A stretch of DNA of 64,000 nucleotides from Glebionis coronaria (GCA_025667525.1 CM046878.1:575960868-576024867), one strand, 5' to 3'; shown: positions 31,473 through 44,285, numbered from the stretch's first letter. Program-made: numbers and translations. The notes: generated from the letters alone by a model not told the origin.

Positions 31473-32730
31473 GAGTAAAGTGCAAAAATCATCCCTATGG
31501 TTTGTCAAAAGTTTGAATTACATCCCTCGTTAATACTTCGCGCAACATACATCATTTTGGTTGTAAAATAGTACACCATACATCCCTGAGGACGGATGGT
31601 GCAAATATTTTTCCGTTAAGGGTTAAAAGTGTTTGTTATCTTAGGGGTATTTTAGTCCTTTTACAACCTAGGGATGATTTTTGCACCTAACTTTTCAAAA
31701 AAAAAAAATTCCAAAAAAAATTTCAAACTTTTTTTAAAAAAGTTTCGAAAAATGTTTTCTTTTTTCGAAAATTGTTTTTTTTAATGTTTTTTTTTAAGTT
31801 TCGAAAATATATTTGAAAAAAGTTTTTTTCAAAAAAAATTCAATTTTTTTTTAAAAAGTTTTGAAAAATGTTTTTTTTAATGTTTCGAAAAATGTTTTCT
31901 TTTTTAAAATAAGTTTCAAAAAAAATTTGAAATTTTTTTTTTCGAAAAAATTCAATTTTTTTTTTTAAATTTTCGAAAAAAGTTTTTTTTTCAAAAGTTT
32001 TTTTAAAAAAAGTTTTTTTTTCGAAAAACATTTTAAAAAATAACTTTTATAAAAAAAACTTTTGAAATTTTTTTTTTCGAAGATTAAAAAAAAATTTGAA
32101 TTTTTTTGAAAAAAAAGTTTTTTAGAAAAGCTTTTTTTTAAAAAAGTTTTTTTTTTCGAAAAACATTTAAAAAAAAACTTTTGAAAAAAAAACTTTTTTC
32201 GAAAATTTTAAAAAAAAGTTCAAATTTTTTCGAAAAAAAAAAATCAAATTTTTTTTGAAACTTATTTTAAAAAAGAAAACATTTAAAAAATAAAACATTT
32301 TTCGAAACATTAAAAAAAAACATTTTTCAAAACTTTTTAAAAAAAAAAATTGATTTTTTTAAAAAAAAAACTTTTTTCAAATATATTTTCGAAACTTAAA
32401 GAAAAACATTAAAAAAAACATTTTTCGAAAAAAGAAAACATTTTTCGAAACTTTTTTAAAAAAAATTTGAAATTTTTTTGAAATTTTTTTTGGAAATTTT
32501 TTTTTTGAAAAGTTAGGTGCAAAAATCATCCCTAGGTTGTAAAAGGACTAAATTACCCCTAAGATAACAAACACTTTTAACCCTTAACGGAAAAATATTT
32601 GCACCATCCGTCCTCAGGGATGTATGGTGTACTATTTTACAACCACAATGATGTATGTTGCGCGAAGTATTAACGAGGGATGTAATTCAAACTTTTGACA
32701 AACCACATGGATGATTTTTGCACTTTACTC
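31473..32730. mobile_element. Mutator-like palindromic element
   Basis: It starts GAGTAAAGTGCAAAAATC and ends with the reverse complement. Arms are near-identical for more than 210 bp, to the shared TTTTGCACCTAACTTTTC. The middle (31690-32510) is A/T homopolymer runs punctuated by TTTCGAAAA that also mirror around about 32100, so nearly the whole 1.26 kb is one inverted repeat. Flanks TTTTGATTT and TTTTCATTT are a 9-bp target duplication with one mismatch. It lies only 19 bp beyond the preceding element's duplication. No transposase. Confidence 0.9.
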
Positions 32731-34557
32731 TTTTCATTTTGTACTGCATTAAAATCTACACATGTGTTACGATTTATGAAGGTGGGTATATTTTTCTTTT
32801 CTCTCGTAAAGAATAAAAACATATGCGACAAAAATGAAAATATTTCCCACATCGATGGGTGTACAAACATTTGAAGTATATTTATAATTGAAACCATTAA
32901 GAAACTAATACTAGCATGCTATTTATCTTGGATACAACATCTAAATTAAGGATACAAGGCTACAAGCTTAGACTATTATCCCTTATTAATTACGTAGTTA
33001 ATAATTAATCTATGAATGACACCGTTATTTTTAGACTACTTTAACGTTGATTATTTTAAACTTGACAATAAAAAAAAATTATTTGAGATTGTTTAGACGT
33101 GGTTGTTGGGAAAACTGATCTGTTTTCAATGTCAAGTCCAAGTTCGAGCCCTGCCATCATCCACGACCTTTTTTAATTTTCTTTTCGTTCTTTTCCCTTG
33201 GCAGAATCCGGTTTTAGTCTTTTAAAAGTGAGTAAAAATCACGTGGATTAAATGCCCAAAATATTGATTACCAAAATAAAATATTCTTTTTGTTCAAAAA
33301 TTATGATCTTTTTATTTTTTATTTGAAACGTCAGAGAATGATACGTTCATTTCTTTTCTCAACTACAAGGTTTATACGAAACAAAATTTCAAGTCCGAGT
33401 GCGACAGCTCCTAACCTCAAGAGTTGCCGGTTAACAACAGGTCACTGTCAACTAGCTGACTTATCAGAGCAGCAAAGGGAATGACCTTAATCTCTTGGTA
33501 CCTGAAATTTAAGACTAATTTCACAAATTATCAGGTTATTAGTACAAATAAAAAATTGAGAAGTTGAATTGGTTGTATCACATGAAACAACACCCGAATA
33601 CTTTTTCTTAGCCGGATGTTGGTAAAAGCGATGCAATATAAGGCTTATTTCAATTTAGGTGAGTCAAGTACAACTATATATATAAAGTAAGCAAATATTA
33701 TTCTCCAAGCGTTGTGGGACGAAAGGGATAAATGTCTACACCAATAAACAGAACTGACCCATAATATAGATTTAGTTTAGTACATACATAATTCATACGT
33801 GCGATACCTTTCCGCAAGATATTGCAGTATTTTGAGAAAAGCAAACAAAACATAAACACTTTGTTGATTACTAGACTTTTAATGTCCCTATAGATATCGC
33901 TCATACATATCATATGTTGTATCATCAAAAGTAAGGGATATTAACTGTTTGTCTAACAGATGACGACACGATATTGGTTATGAACATTAGATCATTCATA
34001 TATATTAATACTATATACTATTTTGGGAACGTTTAGGGAATATTTTAATAATATCTCTTCATTTTGGCGGGAAAAGATTTACCCCACGTGTCCTTGGTCG
34101 ATAAACACGTACGTCTATACGTGTTTTTCCCTAAAATAGTACCACGTACACACACAACACATCTAGCATATTTTTTTTCCTCCAGAAACTTCACCCTATT
34201 ATGTTCGAAAACAAAAAACTTCACCCTATCAAGCCTAATATCCATAGCCAGATTTGCCTTGATTTGATGTTTTTTTTAATTATTTCTTTTGTCTAATCAT
34301 GTTAATTAATGTTATGGCTATGCAGATTAATTGGTCACTTACAGCTTTCCCAAATCATCCGACAACCTCTTTTCACCACACAGTGCCTATCGATGGACAA
34401 TTTTCTTTTGGAGATATATGCGGATTTAATTTTTCATTTTTCTGAATTTTTTATTTGGGTATATTGTGAAAATTGAAAAGATTTGCTGTAATTTCTTTAA
34501 TGGTAATAGGTTTCACCAATTCTGGGTTCCGGCGAGATAGAATTTTGTGTTGCGAAC
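32731..34557. other. Non-coding stretch, no gene recognised
   Basis: AT-rich, no protein-like ORF. It includes TTCCCACATCG followed after 22 bp by TATATTTATAA at 32844-32887, resembling a plant snRNA promoter, and at 33085-33155 a segment ending in AAGTTCGAGCCCTG that resembles a Pol III B box. Neither is followed by a recognisable RNA gene. Confidence 0.4.
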
Positions 34558-37500
34558 ATGGAACTGAAAACAATGGAGGTAAGTTCATGTTACGCAAGTT
34601 TTCCCTCAGTTAGTTGTATACAGTTTTCTATGATATTAGAACTATGATTTGGCAGGAGATGATGGAAGGCAAGTGGAAGCTAATGTTGAATTGGAAGCAA
34701 ATTGAAAGAGACAACTTGAGTCGGAAGCACCACAACTGACATATTGAAGGTATTAATAACCATCTTATTTTTTTTTGGTGTTTGTTGTAGTTTATTCCTA
34801 AAAATGAGGCCGTTTTAGGGGGTGTTTATTTCGGCTTATATAGACGGCTTATGGCTTATCTGAGTTTAGGCTTATGTTTCATACACTCATTTTTTTGCGT
34901 CTTATTTTCAACATTATTATGTCATGAAAAACTTATATCACAGCGGAAGTTCTTTCTCCATGTTCCGTCATCTCTCTCTACAAACAGGTTGATATAGATG
35001 TTATGCTTTCAATTTTGCATATAAAGCCTCATAAATTGATTTGATTAATAGTTTATTTAAGTTCTTTGTTTTTTAATCTTCATCATTTTTATTGCAGTGG
35101 TTCACCGAGACCAACAATTACACAGACATTGATTCACTAACAACCATTACACAGGTTGTTCATATTAAAGGTGCGTTTTTTTGTCTGAACTGTATCTTTA
35201 TGTAAGAGATTTGGAGGTCTTTAGTTGGGGGATATTCAAGATATTAATTTTTTTTTATATTTGTTGTTTCTTAATGTTAGGATTTTCTAAATATTAATGC
35301 TCTAAAATTATTTCAAATCATGAGAACTTTGTATAAAAATTGGATATTTATAGTTTTTTGATATACAGGTTTTGTGTGAAATTTATAATAGAAAATACCT
35401 TTTTCTTTATACAGTGAACTTCGATCAATGTGGACATCAACGTTATGCAACACTTTGACCAAATGCTGGAACAGGTCACAGGTAAGTACCATATGTATTT
35501 GATAAATTTAAAAGCCCAAAATAAATATATGTAGTTCTAATAATAACACTTGAAAATAAGATTTCATGGAAAATATTTTGTCAAAATGACATTTAACTGT
35601 TTCGTCGAACTTATAGGCTTTAAGACCTACATTTTTAGACCTCATCCTTTTAACCGTATTTTTGGACTTATGAGCTTATGTGAATTCTTTTGGTGTTTGT
35701 TGTCCCATCTCTTCCATTGAAACTTATGGCCTTAGATAAGCTTATCACATAATTTATCATGATGTAAGATAAGCTTAGTTAAGCCAATAAGTTTCAAAAT
35801 AACTCGGAAAATGGGCTTATGAAACTTAACACCAGGTAACAGAAGCTTAGAAGGCCAAAAAATTGCTTGCGCATATAGCTTATGCGCTTATAAATCAGAT
35901 GTTTGGTAGAAGGTGACTATGAGATGATAAAAAAATTTAGTGACTCGCGAAATCTATGAGGTGTTTGGTATAGACGTATAGTCTTTTGGAATGATTATTA
36001 TTAGTATCAGGAATAATGGGTATGGTGCAGCAACAAATTTGTTCTTCTTCGCCTACTTAAATATAAACAAGCAGGTTGTTACCTGCTTATGTTCAAAGCA
36101 CAAAGCACCTTAAAGTAAGGAATAACCCCAAACACGCTTTCATATGAAAGTACTCTTTTCTCAACAATTTAAAATGGTTGGTACTTTCTTATTTTTAAAA
36201 CATAGTAGCATTTTCAAATAAGCATCTAAAAAACACACCCTTAAAGGGTAAGTACGCTTTATTCGGTAGTAACAAATGGTTGCGTTATAACTAATATGAC
36301 GTCCTATATTTAACCAATGTTGACCATGTTTGAGTGGGGTCAGCGACCACATTTGAGACCAATGAGAAATGTATTGGTACCTCTTGATATTTTTGGTGTT
36401 ATAAGTCATCTAAAAGTTGTAGCTATTAATTTGGGATCACGCCAATTTTCAGGTGCAACTTTTAATTTCTCGCATATGAAGGTTCAGATCTCCAAATCTC
36501 AACACAAAGGAAGATACGAGAACCTCATAGTATAAGAAAACACAGGGTATAACATCATTGTAGGATTTCTAATGGTTCTTTTAATAAGCATACATCTTTT
36601 GTGACAGATTTGGTGTTAAGCGCGCACTATGTATTATAGTGGTCATGATACCTCATCCCACGCTGACCTGCATTATAAAAAAGATGGTATGTCACTGAGC
36701 AAACTCACCTACGTGACCTCTAACAACCTGCTAGAAATGAGAACGTTATGTGAAGCTGATTTATAGGAACGAGTCTTGGTTTTAGTTGCATGTACCCTTT
36801 ACTTTTTGTTTTAATATGAGGTGACTAGCAACGCCTAATAAGTTATTTGACATTCATATTAAGATTATCGGGTTGTACCTTCGTAATAGTCCTACCACAA
36901 AGTCCAACAACTCAAAAAAGTTTGTTGCCAGTCATCTCAACTTTAATGCAAAACACGTCCTATAGCAAATTCATCCGACATAAACTTGACATGCATTTTA
37001 TATATCAAGAGGGAACATAAATTGATAAATAGGCCTTGGTATGCAGTTTCCAACACCCACAAAACTATGGTATGAAGTTGGCCATTATTTGCATCAACAC
37101 TTTTCTTAATAATTTGACGGTAAAAATATAGGATCTAGCGGAGCCATCTTATTGAATTATGTTCAGGTTGAGGGGACCTCCTCTGATCGTACAAAGTTAA
37201 TTACCTTACATGTTCTTATAGTTTGGAGCTAGCTTTATATGGATTTAGGTATTAGTTAAGGTCTTACCCTGTGGGTTCGGACGCTCTTTGCAGCCGGAGA
37301 TTTACGTGTTTGCAGCCATTGATAATTTTTCGTTTAAATGTGAATGGATTCTTGAGAGGGGGTTATATTTTAAGTGTGATTTATGAATTTGTAGCCATTC
37401 GACTTTGCCTTGCGTTTAGTAATTATCACTTATTTTTGCTCTTGATACAGATTACAAGCCCCACAGGTAAGTAGGCGTCGTCCTATTCGTTTCGTTAGAG

Positions 37501-38470
37501 ACAGCGGTTATAGACAAACAAGGTGTCTAATGCATTTCCAGTAAGTTCTCTCCACATACAATTGCTAATGGCCTCACATTAGGTGCTTCATCTATACATG
37601 GCCACTCATATATCTACATTTAAAACGTGTGTAACCTCTGAAAAATAGTTATCCCAAACATCACACTAAAATAGGTTCCAGCAGCCCAACACAATTATAA
37701 TGATGTTAGTAAAGTTTTTGTTTCATCTTACAAGTATGAATATTCTAATTGCATTTGCTATTGTTCTAAATCATCTCTCGCTGTTAGTAGGGAAATCATG
37801 AAATGGAAATTAGTATTGACTAAAAGACATAAGTTAGTTGATCAGTTATGCATATCCGCTGAGGTACTTTTAGCTGGTAAAAAGCAACTTATTAATGCTT
37901 ATTTGGCGTACTTTTGTTAGTTCGAGTTTAGGTGTTGATCTCAAATGATGGAAATTGTTATCTAGGGAATAAGCTGCATAAAAAAGTTTATCATGTATAA
38001 AAAAAGAATTTATACTGTAGAGGTTAAAGTAATAGATACAGATTACAGGTTTTGGTTAGATAACAACTATTGGTTGTATATTTAGTGATAACAAAGACTA
38101 TATGATTCTTTGACATAACGTATGAGAAATCCAATTAGCTTTAAATATGAGTGATTTCATGTTATAGCATAATTTAGGGAATGATGTATTTTAAAGTGCT
38201 TTGTTATCAAAATGGAAATTTTACAGGCTATACATTTCAGGGTTTTCGGCACTGAGCAGGCGTCGGCCCCATACATGGTCTTACGACTTTGCGGAGACCT
38301 GCAGCCTTCCCAAAGAGTCTTGCAGAGCACGAAGAATTGGCACTAGTTCCAATAAAAACAGAAACTGGAAACAAAGACGATAACAAAAGCAGCACCTGAA
38401 ACGGAAGAATCAACAAAACCAGTGAAAAGAACAAATGAAAAAGAAAAAAGATTAGTACCCGGACGAACCT
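34558..38470 (+). ncRNA. Possible spliced non-coding or decayed transcript locus
   Basis: Several GT-AG pairs delimit short exon-like blocks: ATG at 34558 then GGAG/GTAAGT (34578/34579), GGCAG to 34655, exon 34656-34749 ending GAAG/GTATT, ATTGCAG at 35097, exon to about 35170, ATACAG at 35414, exon 35415-35481 ending CACAG/GTAAGT, GATACAG at 37450, 16-nt exon ending CACAG/GTAAGT at 37466, then TTTACAG at 38226 and a terminal block. Joining the first two blocks gives only a 34-codon ORF ending in TGA. No family recognised. It may be a long non-coding RNA, a dead gene or chance. Confidence 0.3.
34810..36135. repeat. MITE-like debris rich in GGCTTAT words
   Basis: Segments beginning AGGGGGTGTTTATTTCGGC (34818) and others near 35590-35900 and 36119 (ACCCCAAACACGC) carry the GGCTTAT/ATAAGCC words also seen in the MITE at 46992. 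Order and orientation are scrambled and I could not pair ends, so only a general assignment to MITE-derived repeats is supported. It overlaps intronic parts of the locus above. Confidence 0.35.
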
Positions 38471-38936
38471 GGGATGTTACGTCTGTCTAAGCACCCTGCA
38501 CTAGATACTAGGTTGGCAAAAAACAATATGCAATACGTCTATTTAAACATTTTGCAACAGATGCTAGGTAGGAGCAAAACAATATGCAACATCAACCTTT
38601 TGTATAACTGCAAATATAATGAAGGAAACAGCAGCAACATCAACCCTTTTGTATAAAAGTGCACGTTTATGTAAATAAAAAAGTATGTCAGAAACTTCGT
38701 CTATAAGTAGTGAACAAACGCGCGACGACTGAAACAACCTCCCTACATACCATAAATCAAAACCGCTCTGCAGCGTAGCGCAGGTAGACCCATCTTGTTT
38801 CTCAACATAAAAGGAAGTTTGAGTTTCAGCAATAACCAATACGACCAAAAAAGTGGGAGTTAGGGTTGAAACGTGTTAAGCAGTAATTTAGAGGTAACAA
38901 AAGAAAGTTGTGTCGTAACAATCTAGAAGCAAAAAC

Positions 38937-39672
38937 TGAAAGTTTATAGATATAAAATTAATAGTCGTGTGATAGAATCGAATTCGGGATTACAGGATTG
39001 CACACAATACGTAAAGGGTTAATTTTATTTACTAAATATATTATATATATTTATTAAATCAAAACAAACTTAGCTAAACAATGGTTAATTAAATTAAAAT
39101 TTAAGTTAAATAACCATTAAGGAATTATATGAGAAAATGGAAAGTCGAAAAAGTTCTGGAAACCACCTTGGGGTTCCACCGACCGTCGGCTAGGGGAGGG
39201 GCAAAGGGAAACAATTTTATTTTCTAATTAGTGTGTTACTTGGAAAACAAGATTTGTTAAACCCTATATAAACACGTTAATCCCCTCATAATTTTTTGTC
39301 CCCTCTTTCCCTCTCTCTCTTGCGATCGCCGAAACAAACGCACCTTAGGGTTGTTTGATTTTCGATTTTGCTAAATTCCAAAAGTGTTGAAGTTCCGGTT
39401 TGCAAGTGTTAGACTCACGGTTAGCCCATTGCATTACGTGTGTACAAGAGCGTAATATAGTTTTGCTTTAAACTATATCTTGGTATAATTCTTCACAAAC
39501 CCTAATTGGTGATTCGTCGGTGTTCGTTTGGATCTACGCTAGGATAAAGGTATGTAAGCCTAATCGATTAAATATAAATGTGTTATTAATGATCTTGTTA
39601 TATCGCTTCCGCTATAACGTGCTTTGATCTTTGTTATGATTATATAATTGTTATGAATGTCATAAACCATCA
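38937..39672 (+). repeat. 5' LTR of element B
   Basis: 736 bp from TGAAAGTTTATAG to AACCATCA. TATA box TATATAAA at 39265-39272. Donor-like GGATAAAG/GTATGT at 39549/39550. Confidence 0.96.
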
Positions 39673-41034
39673 GTGGCATCGAGAGCCGTTTTAACATGTT
39701 ATAATTATCGAAATCTAAAGGTTTTTTTAACTAATGGTGATTTGAGTTAAAATTACATGTTGTTTTTTAGGTTTGAACAAAATTAGGGTTTTTTTATTGT
39801 TTTTTTAAAATCGGCTTGGCCGAATTTTTTTTATAATTTCTTTTTTGTAAACCCTAAAATTACATGGTATAAATCTTTTTGATGTTTGCATGAATTAATT
39901 GTTATGTCATGTATGGTTACGATCCGTAGTGTTTTAATTGTTAAGAATATGTGAGAGATCCGTGATGAATGTGCATGTTTTTCACGGATCAATGGGATGT
40001 TATATGCTATTTGCTTTATTTGATTCAAAGTTTTAAAATTAGGGAAGACTTTTTATGTTCATAAAAAACCTAGATTTTATGTTCTTTGAATAAATTGTTA
40101 TGCATGTGGCTATTTGATTTAGTTTTTTTACCTACTTGTTTTCATACATTTTATATTGATTGTATGTTGTAAACACTGGTAATTTTTCCAAGAAAAATTA
40201 ATATGGACTAAATCATATAAAAATTAATGAATTGTTTTGAGATCTAGTTTACATATGATTTGCATTGTTTGGAATTGCAATAATAACTCAACGGCCTACT
40301 CAATTTTGACAAACTATAAAATGGGTATAACACACCGCTGGTCATGTACCCGGTTAAGGAAGGAGGTGTTATGCTTCAGCGCTAACCAAATTCCCGGCTT
40401 GCCTGTGCGTCAAAGTTGGTTACCTATGGTTATTATTCTTTAACCTCAACTTGCAAATATATGAGGAAATTTTAGTCTCACCAAAAGGTTTACTAAAAGT
40501 TTTATTAAACTCATGCTATGGAGATGTATGCATGCTTCTCCATACATGATTTTGACACCAAAATCAATACCCTTTAATTTAAGTCTTATGCCATCTAATT
40601 GACGAACACTTGAAGTTACAATTGTCGTTAAATGGGATTTTGGACGATGTTGTAATGGAGAGAAAACTTCATGACTGAATAAGATTGCACATGAAGGTTT
40701 TACGTTCTTTAGATTAGTTGACTTGATTGAGTTACTCAGTGAGACCTAGAAACTTAAGGCATAAAGTAGGGATGAAACATGTTTACGATGGAAAGAGACT
40801 TTTGGCAACGTAAATCCCTAAAATATCTAGAAATTTCAAATTTGTTTGTCAATTATTGTTCGACAAGTTACCGTGTTGAATACATTTGTCACTAGCAGAT
40901 CAACTGATGTGATAAGTTTATGTCTATATGGATTCTAGTTTCAAGGAAAATACTCTGGTTTTATTACCGGGGTAATTTTATTTTCTTGAATGGTATTATC
41001 AAAAATACTAATGTTTGAACTTATTTCTGTAAAA
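39550..41034 (+). other. Leader of element B, intron with damaged acceptor
   Basis: The donor (GGATAAAG/GTATGT) and branch site (AATACTAATG at 41005-41013) are kept as in element A, but the acceptor TTTCTGTAG is TTTCTGTAA (41024-41032), removing the AG. The next ATG is at 41035. Comparison with element A suggests this copy could no longer splice at that site. Confidence 0.5.
39674..39686 (+). other. Degenerate primer binding site of element B
   Basis: TGGCATCGAGAGC lies one base after the LTR. It corresponds to TGGTATCAGAGC with a substitution and an indel, so it is a decayed initiator-Met site. Confidence 0.7.
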
Positions 41035-42129
41035 ATGGCTCAACCCGAACACAATATGACTATGAGTTCTGCGTTCAAAGGTTTCTTTGAGCGTCCCGAA
41101 CTTACTGGCCCTAACTTCAATGATTGGTATCGCTCGCCAAGAATAGTTCTGAGAGCAGCGGGTACAATCGATATCTTGACTACTCCTTATCCGGAGGATC
41201 TTGATGAAGGAGCATCTGATGCGCAAAGGCTCGAACACGCTGCTAATGTTAAGAAGCACTCTGAAGTGGCTGCTTTAATGTTAGGAAGAATGACTTCTCC
41301 ACTTCAACAGAAGTATGAGCTATGTTCTCCTAAGCGAATGCTTGATGAGCTCAAGGCTATGTTCGAAAAGTCGCAAGTTGTGGAAATCTACGACTTGGTA
41401 AATGCTCTCCACAGTTGCAAGCAAGCTCCAGGAAAGTCTGTAAGTGCCCATTATTTGGAGATGAGGGGTTATATGGAACAAATCATTGCACTAGGACAAC
41501 CCTATGATCATCATATGGCTATCAACTTGATCAGTAGGTCCCTTAACAAGGACTTCAATGATTTTGTTCATAACTATAATATGCATTGCACGGGGAAGAC
41601 AATGAATGATTTGCATGCAATGCTCATTGACTACGAAAAGGGGTTAAAGGACAAGGCGTCTACTTCTACTCCTCCTGTGCTTAATGTACAAAAGGGTGGA
41701 GTGAGTAAGGCAAAACCGAACAAGAACAACAAGAAAGGCAAATGCAAAGGCAAGGGTGATAAGGGCAAACAAGTTGCGACTTATTCTAAACCCAAGCAAA
41801 AACTTTGTCAAGAAGAATCAATCTCAGAAGGATGAGACTTGTTTCCATTGCAAGGCAAGTGGACACTGGAAGAGGAACTTCCCTTTTATCTCGAGGAGTT
41901 GCGAGAAATAAAGAAGAAGGCTAAGCTTGGTGCTGCAGCATCTTCAGGTAACTTATATTTGATATATTTATTTAATCTTACATACAAATCAAATTCCTGG
42001 GTATATGATAGGGGGTGTGGTATTAACATTTGTAATACTATGCAGGGATTTAAGTTGGAGAGGAAGCTTACCTATGGGAACAATTTCTGTAAGTGGGCAA
42101 TGGCGCACAAGCAGCGGTTGAAGCTATAG
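41035..42129 (+). pseudogene. gag: Gag and protease, element B
   Basis: The start chosen is ATG 41035 (MAQPEHNMTM), equivalent to element A; upstream in-frame ATGs lie in the leader. Gag is open for 266 codons to 41835, the final codons being out of phase after a small indel. The zinc knuckle survives only in another frame, with its last Cys changed (CFHCKASGHWKRNF). The 41839-42129 frame has the protease site WVYDRGCGINIC, D-R-G instead of D-T-G, which should abolish activity. A missing base near 42080 ends it. Confidence 0.88.
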
Positions 42130-43067
42130 GAATATTTAATCTAGTTTTACCTTCGGGTTTAGTACTGAGATTAAATAATTGTCATTTTGCACCTAATATT
42201 ATTGCTAGGGGTGTTATTTCCTTTTCTTGTATGTTGGATCTTGGAGTTATTCACACTATTGCTAATAATAGAATTTCTGTTTTAAAAAATGGTTTATTCT
42301 ATTTTGATGCAATTTCTGTGAATGGTGTTTTTGAAATTAACATGCATGATAATAATTCCAAGAGAAAGATTAATCATGTATTTAGCATGAATAAGAAGAG
42401 AAAGTTAGACAAGAACTCTTATTATCTTTGGCATTGTAGACTTGCCCATATTGCGAAGACTCGCATACAAAAGCTTCAACGTGATAGTCTTTTAGAAAAT
42501 ATCAATGATGAATCATTTGATAAATGTGAGTCTTGTATCTCTAGAAAGATGACCAAGAAACCTTTTAATAGCAATATTGAAAGGGCTACTGATCTACTTG
42601 GAATAATACATACTGATGTGTGTGGACCACTTAGACATGTGTCAAGGAAAGGTGCTAGCTACTTCTTAACATTTACAGATGATTATAGTCGTTATGGTTA
42701 TGTTTATTTACTTAAGCATAAACATGAGGTATTTGAAACATTCAAAGTGTTTAAGGAAGAAGTAGAACTGCAACTAGGAAAGAAGATTAAAGCTCTTCGT
42801 TCTGATCGAGGTGGTGAATATTTAAGTCAAGAGTTTAAAGATTATTTAAGTGAAAATGGAATAGTTCAGAAACTCACTTCTCCATATACTCCACAACAAA
42901 ATGGTGTATTCGAAAGGAGAAATCGTACATTATTAGATATGGTGCGATCTATGTTTAATCTTACAACTTTACCTTTATCCTTTTGGGATTATGCTTTAGA
43001 ATCTGTTGTTCATATTCTGAATATGGTTCCCACAAAGAAGGTTGATAAGACACCATATGAACTATGA
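42093..43067 (+). pseudogene. Protease end, GAG-pre-integrase and integrase core, element B
   Basis: This 324-codon frame is the longest intact piece of the family. In order: end of protease, WHCRLAHIAKTRIQKL, CESC zinc-binding cysteines, first Asp (HTDVCGP), second Asp (LRSDRGGEY) and Glu (QQNGVFERRNR), so the DDE core is complete. It ends at a TGA replacing TGG in the ELWHGKKP motif. From 43068 to 43516 the integrase C-terminal part and acidic linker continue with several stops. Confidence 0.92.
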
Positions 43068-43516
43068 CATGGCAAAAAGCCATATTTGTCTTATTTAAAG
43101 ACTTGGGGTTGTGAGGCATATGTGAAATGTGACTCTGGAGATAAACTACAACAACGCTCTGTAAAATGTATCTTTGTAGGTTACCCTAAGGAAACTATGG
43201 TTTATTAATTTTATTATCCGGCTGAGAACAAAGTTGTTGTGGCTCGGTATGGAGACTTCCTTGAAAGTGATCTTGTAAATCAAGAATTCAGTGGGAGAGA
43301 TTATGATCTTGAAGAAATTCAAGAAGATACATTGCCTTCTGAAAATACTAGCGAAGAAATTCCAATAGAGCCAGAAAGTCTAGGAGCTCCACCGGAATAA
43401 TTCCTCCACATAGGTCTAAGAGAACCGTACGTGCGCCAAGAAAACTATGTCTTAACATAGAGGATGATTAGGAGGAAGTAGGGGATCTTAGTGAACCTGC
43501 TAACTATCGATCCGCA

Positions 43517-44276
43517 ATGCTTGATCCAGAAAAGTTAAAATGGATAGTTGTGATGAATAAGGAAATGAAATCCATGAAAGTCAACGATGTTTGGATTCTT
43601 GTTGACGCACCTAAAAATGCTAAAGTAGTGAAAAATATGTGGATTTTCAAGAAGAAAACTGACATGGATGGTGAAGTACAATCTTATAAAGCACGTTTAG
43701 TAGCCAAAAGTTTTTACTCAAACTTTTGGCGTAGACTACGAGGAGACATTTTCTCTTGTAGCAGACTTACTAGATATTAGGATTCTCATAGCTATAGCAG
43801 CATACTATGACTATGAGATATGGCAAATGGATGTTAAAACCGCCTTCTTGAACGGTCGCCTAGATGAGGAAATCTATATGCAACAACCGGAAGGGTACGT
43901 TGATCCTAAATATCCAAAACGCGCGTGCAAACTTCAAAGATCTATTTATGGTTTGAAGCAAGCATCACGTCAATGGAATAAACGATTTGATGAAGAAATC
44001 AAAAAGTTCAGATTTATTCAAAATCGTGATGAGCCATGTGTATATCGCAAAGCTAGTGGGAGTGATGTAGTATTCCTAATTTTATATGTCGATGACATAT
44101 TAATCATGGGAAGTAACATTTCAAGACTTAAGGAAGTTAAGGATTATCTTGATAAATGTTTTTCTATGAAGGATTTTGGAGATGCTGCATATATTCAGGG
44201 AATTAAAATCTATCAGGATAGGAAAAGACGGTTAATTGGTCTTAGTCAAGATGCTTATATTGACAAGATATTGTAG
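43517..44276 (+). pseudogene. Reverse transcriptase, element B
   Basis: It starts PEKLKWIVVMNKEMKSM and reads through MWIFKKKTDMDGE until an extra T at a run of T near 43711 shifts the frame. The main part at 43827-44276 has QMDVKTAFLNGRLDEE, YGLKQASRQWNKRF and LILYVDDILIMGS, with YVDD intact. It ends in a TAG at 44274 where element A has an AAG codon. Confidence 0.92.
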
Positions 44277-44285
44277 AAGTATAGC

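Noticed and set aside
31840..32031. Lys/Phe-rich 63-codon frame
   Set aside because: Pure product of A and T homopolymers in the palindromic element.
33085..33155. tRNA gene or complete SINE near AAGTTCGAGCCCTG
   Set aside because: No clover-leaf, no poly(A) tail and no flanking duplication visible.
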